This document shows positions 14,857 through 16,243 of a stretch of DNA of 16,243 nt, in pieces. The stretch is taken from the NCBI GenBank assembly GCA_900770345.1, contig CAAGKF010000343.1, forward strand, positions 1 through 16,243, in the 5' to 3' direction. The DNA is from Lachnospiraceae bacterium. GTDB taxonomy: Bacteria; Bacillota; Clostridia; Lachnospirales; Lachnospiraceae. A program made the translations under genes and the position numbers. Below the pieces are notes generated by a model. It did no database searches, had not been told where the DNA came from, and was given only the letters and a program-made list of their open reading frames with translations. How positions within the stretch are numbered: position 1 is the stretch's first letter; the number at the start of each line of letters is the position of its first letter.

Positions 14857-15744
14857 ATGATTCATGCAGAACAGGTTTCGGGGGCTACGGGATGTCTTTT
14901 TTTGCCGGGAAACTGTGTCCCATTTTATTGTATCGGAGACAAACAGTGGGTTTTACTGGACTCCGGTTCCCACTATGCCAGAAGAGAATTAACGGAGTAT
15001 CTGAAGCAGAATGGAATTAAGATAAGAGCGGTGCTTTGCAGTCATGCTCATTATGATCATACGGAAAATAATCGATATCTGCAGGAAAAATATGGTTCAA
15101 AACTGATTATGTCAGCTTATGATGCAGGAACTTTGTATGATGCGACAGCTCTGAAATCCTGCTTTTATTCTTATACGGGAAAAGATAATGAGCTTTTTAA
15201 TGGTGAGATGTTCTGTCAGGCAGATCAGGTGCTTGTGCCGGGGCAGAGTAGCGTGGAGGTGGATGGAGCGGTTTTTGAGATCTTACAGCTGCCAGGACAT
15301 GCGGCCAGTCATCTGGGGTTCGTGACACCGGATGGAGTTGCATATCTGGCAGACAGTTTGTTTAGTTCCAATCAGTTAGGAAACGAAAAAGTATATTATA
15401 TGCTTCGATGGTCAGAAACTCTCAGAACACTGGAAAAAATAAAAGAATTTCGGTTTGAAAAATATATTCTGGCACATTACGGAGTTTATGAGAGAATCCA
15501 GGAGCTGGCGGAGGAAAATCTGAATCAGTTCTATCAGTCGTTGGAGAGATTTCGCTGCCTTTGTCAGAAGGAATCGACTTTAGATGGACTGATGCAGCAA
15601 TTGGCATGCGCCTATCATATTTCTATCAATCATTATGAAAAGGCATGTATTATGGAGCGTATTACCCGCGCAATGGTGGAGTATCTGGTAGAAGAGAAGC
15701 GGTTAAGCAGAAAATTGAAAGATGGTGTTCCGGTATATGCCTGA
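14857..15744 (+). CDS. MBL-fold metallo-hydrolase
   Basis: A 295-aa soluble protein with a strong CAGGAGGAAA ribosome site. Metal-binding residues of the metallo-beta-lactamase fold are complete: HAHYDH (H63, H65, D67, H68), H147 in LPGHAASH, D166 in ADSLF, and H207 in LAHYG. The fold is followed by a helical C-terminal extension of about 80 residues rich in charged residues. The family includes glyoxalase II-type thioesterases, lactonases and related hydrolases. Placed after a CoA-ester pathway, a thioesterase or lactonase acting on a pathway intermediate is plausible, for example to release free acid or CoA. No residue visible here identifies the substrate. It is 92 bp downstream of etfA and may be read through from the same promoter. 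Confidence 0.88.
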   Translation: MIHAEQVSGATGCLFLPGNCVPFYCIGDKQWVLLDSGSHYARRELTEYLKQNGIKIRAVLCSHAHYDHTENNRYLQEKYGSKLIMSAYDAGTLYDATALKSCFYSYTGKDNELFNGEMFCQADQVLVPGQSSVEVDGAVFEILQLPGHAASHLGFVTPDGVAYLADSLFSSNQLGNEKVYYMLRWSETLRTLEKIKEFRFEKYILAHYGVYERIQELAEENLNQFYQSLERFRCLCQKESTLDGLMQQLACAYHISINHYEKACIMERITRAMVEYLVEEKRLSRKLKDGVPVYA

Positions 15745-15793
15745 GCTCAGAGTTTCAATATTATATGTCCAACAAATCCAGGAGGAATGATTT

Positions 15794-16030
15794 ATGTATG
15801 AAAAACTTTTTGAATCTGTGTGGATCGGAAAACTTGAGATAAAAAACCGGTTCGTGATGCCTGCAATGAACAGTCATTATGCAGATGTAGAACATCATTT
15901 TACGGAGCAGGCACTGAATTATTATGGGGAAAGAGCGCTTGGTGGATTTGGACTTCAGATTACAGAATTTCTGTGCGTCAGTGAGGAGGGGCTGGCCTAT
16001 CCGATGCAGGCTGCGATTTACAGTGATGCA
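15794..16030 (+). pseudogene. 5' fragment of Old Yellow Enzyme/2-enoate reductase-type gene, interrupted
   Basis: The ATG at 15794 has a good AGGAGGAA site and opens a typical NADH:flavin oxidoreductase N-terminus: KLFESVWIGKLEIKNRFVMPAMN (4-26), then YYGERALGGFGLQITEFLCVS (43-63) and YPMQAAIYSDA (69-79). After residue 79 (about base 16030) the family pattern (IYDD-x-IPSLKKL-like) is lost. The frame runs into unrelated sequence and stops near 16117. Full-length relatives such as 2-enoate reductase, 2,4-dienoyl-CoA reductase or BaiCD/BaiH are over 600 aa, so at most an eighth of the gene is present. It would have reduced an enoate or enoyl-CoA double bond with FMN and an iron-sulfur cluster. 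The rest may continue beyond the window if this is a clean insertion. Confidence 0.75.
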
Positions 16031-16111
16031 CTCAAACTTCGCACATGTTTTTTGCCTATGCACCTTGAAAATTCAATACTTGGCAGTTATTCAGTTGTCA
16101 AAGTTCCGCTG

Positions 16112-16243
16112 CTATGATGCTTGAAGCTGTGATTTCAATAATGCAGGGTAACTAATCAGCCTGACGGCTGAGTAGTTACAAATATTTCCCTCGCTGTAAA
16201 GATCTACAGCCAGCGATTTTAAGGTCTCCCCGTAAATTACCTC
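16112..16243 (-). CDS. C-terminal fragment of an unrecognised open frame, possibly transposase
   Basis: On the minus strand a frame of 43 codons is open from the right window edge to a TAG at 16114-16112, beginning EVIYGETLKSLAVDLYSEG and ending KSQLQAS. The composition looks protein-like. A faint resemblance of the CNYSAVRLI stretch to the C-terminus of IS21-type transposases was considered but is weak. The frame also carries the hairpin at 16148-16179, unusual for coding sequence. It may be chance; no function is assigned. Confidence 0.25.
   Translation of the reverse strand, partial: EVIYGETLKSLAVDLYSEGNICNYSAVRLISYPALLKSQLQAS
16148..16179. repeat. Long hairpin in the inserted sequence
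   Basis: GTAACTAATCAGCC (16148-16161) and GGCTGAGTAGTTAC (16166-16179) form a 14-bp stem with one mismatch and a TGAC loop. A second, smaller stem GCTGTA/TACAGC lies at 16193-16210. Without a T-run on either strand it does not look like an ordinary terminator. Subterminal hairpins are typical of some transposons, but the element type is not identified. Confidence 0.6.

Larger units (their letters stand above)
16031..16243. mobile_element. Probable end of an inserted element, truncated by the window
   Basis: Homology to the enoate reductase ends abruptly near 16030, and what follows differs in character: AT-rich non-coding sequence to about 16110, then hairpin-bearing sequence with a minus-strand open frame to the edge. 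An outward TTGACA box on the minus strand (16101-16096) is visible. Abrupt loss of homology inside a gene is the usual sign of an insertion sequence. Only one end is in view, so no terminal repeats or target duplication can be checked. Exact boundary uncertain by several bases. A deletion or rearrangement junction is the alternative. Confidence 0.5.

Noticed and set aside
3709..16030. Bile-acid 7-dehydroxylation (bai) operon
   Set aside because: SDR, ligase, MFS carrier and Old Yellow Enzyme recall bai genes, but the CoA-transferase is family I rather than BaiF-type family III. There is no BaiE-like dehydratase, and the dehydrogenase-MaoC-Etf block is not part of bai.

Overview
The window looks like the chromosome of a strictly anaerobic Clostridia member, most likely a Lachnospiraceae-type gut bacterium. 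The grounds are strong AGGAGG-type ribosome binding sites, moderate GC, tightly packed same-strand genes, an acyl-CoA dehydrogenase with its own EtfBA, and protein sequences that read like gut Firmicutes. No rRNA, tRNA or CRISPR array was seen.

Layout. (1) Bases 1-870: the 3' part of a DJ-1/PfpI-family gene and a small cysteine-rich TIGR04076-like protein. A perfect 14-bp stem-loop (898-939) separates them from convergent genes. (2) Bases 928-3340, minus strand: two overlapping genes for sigma-54 enhancer-binding proteins. The first carries a PAS domain; the second has no sensor domain and several altered ATPase motifs. (3) Bases 3341-3708: a divergent control region with a sigma-70-like promoter for the regulators, an inverted repeat over it, a direct repeat, and a textbook -24/-12 sigma-54 promoter (3576-3591) facing right. 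(4) Bases 3709-15744, plus strand: an apparent operon of about 12 kb. It encodes a short-chain dehydrogenase, a family I CoA-transferase, an MFS carrier, a GntP-type carrier, an AMP-forming acyl-CoA ligase, an iron-sulfur-flavoprotein-like protein, a decayed second SDR, an acyl-CoA dehydrogenase, a MaoC hydratase, EtfB, EtfA and an MBL-fold hydrolase. (5) Bases 15794-16030: the start of an Old Yellow Enzyme/2-enoate-reductase-type gene. It stops resembling its family at about 16030, where unrelated, hairpin-bearing sequence (probably a mobile element) runs to the window end.

How the genes could work together (inference): an organic acid enters through one or both carriers and is activated either by CoA transfer or by ATP-dependent ligation. 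It is then interconverted between saturated acyl-CoA, enoyl-CoA (acyl-CoA dehydrogenase with EtfBA), hydroxyacyl-CoA (MaoC) and oxoacyl-CoA (SDR). No thiolase is present, so complete beta-oxidation is not encoded here. The set could instead work reductively, using an enoyl-CoA or enoate as electron sink. The sigma-54 regulator pair probably switches it on in response to substrate. The substrate cannot be read from the sequence.

The most interesting points are the paired, partly degenerate sigma-54 activators facing a clear sigma-54 promoter, the unassigned acyl-CoA pathway they seem to control, and signs of ongoing decay at two of its genes (the second SDR and the enoate reductase).
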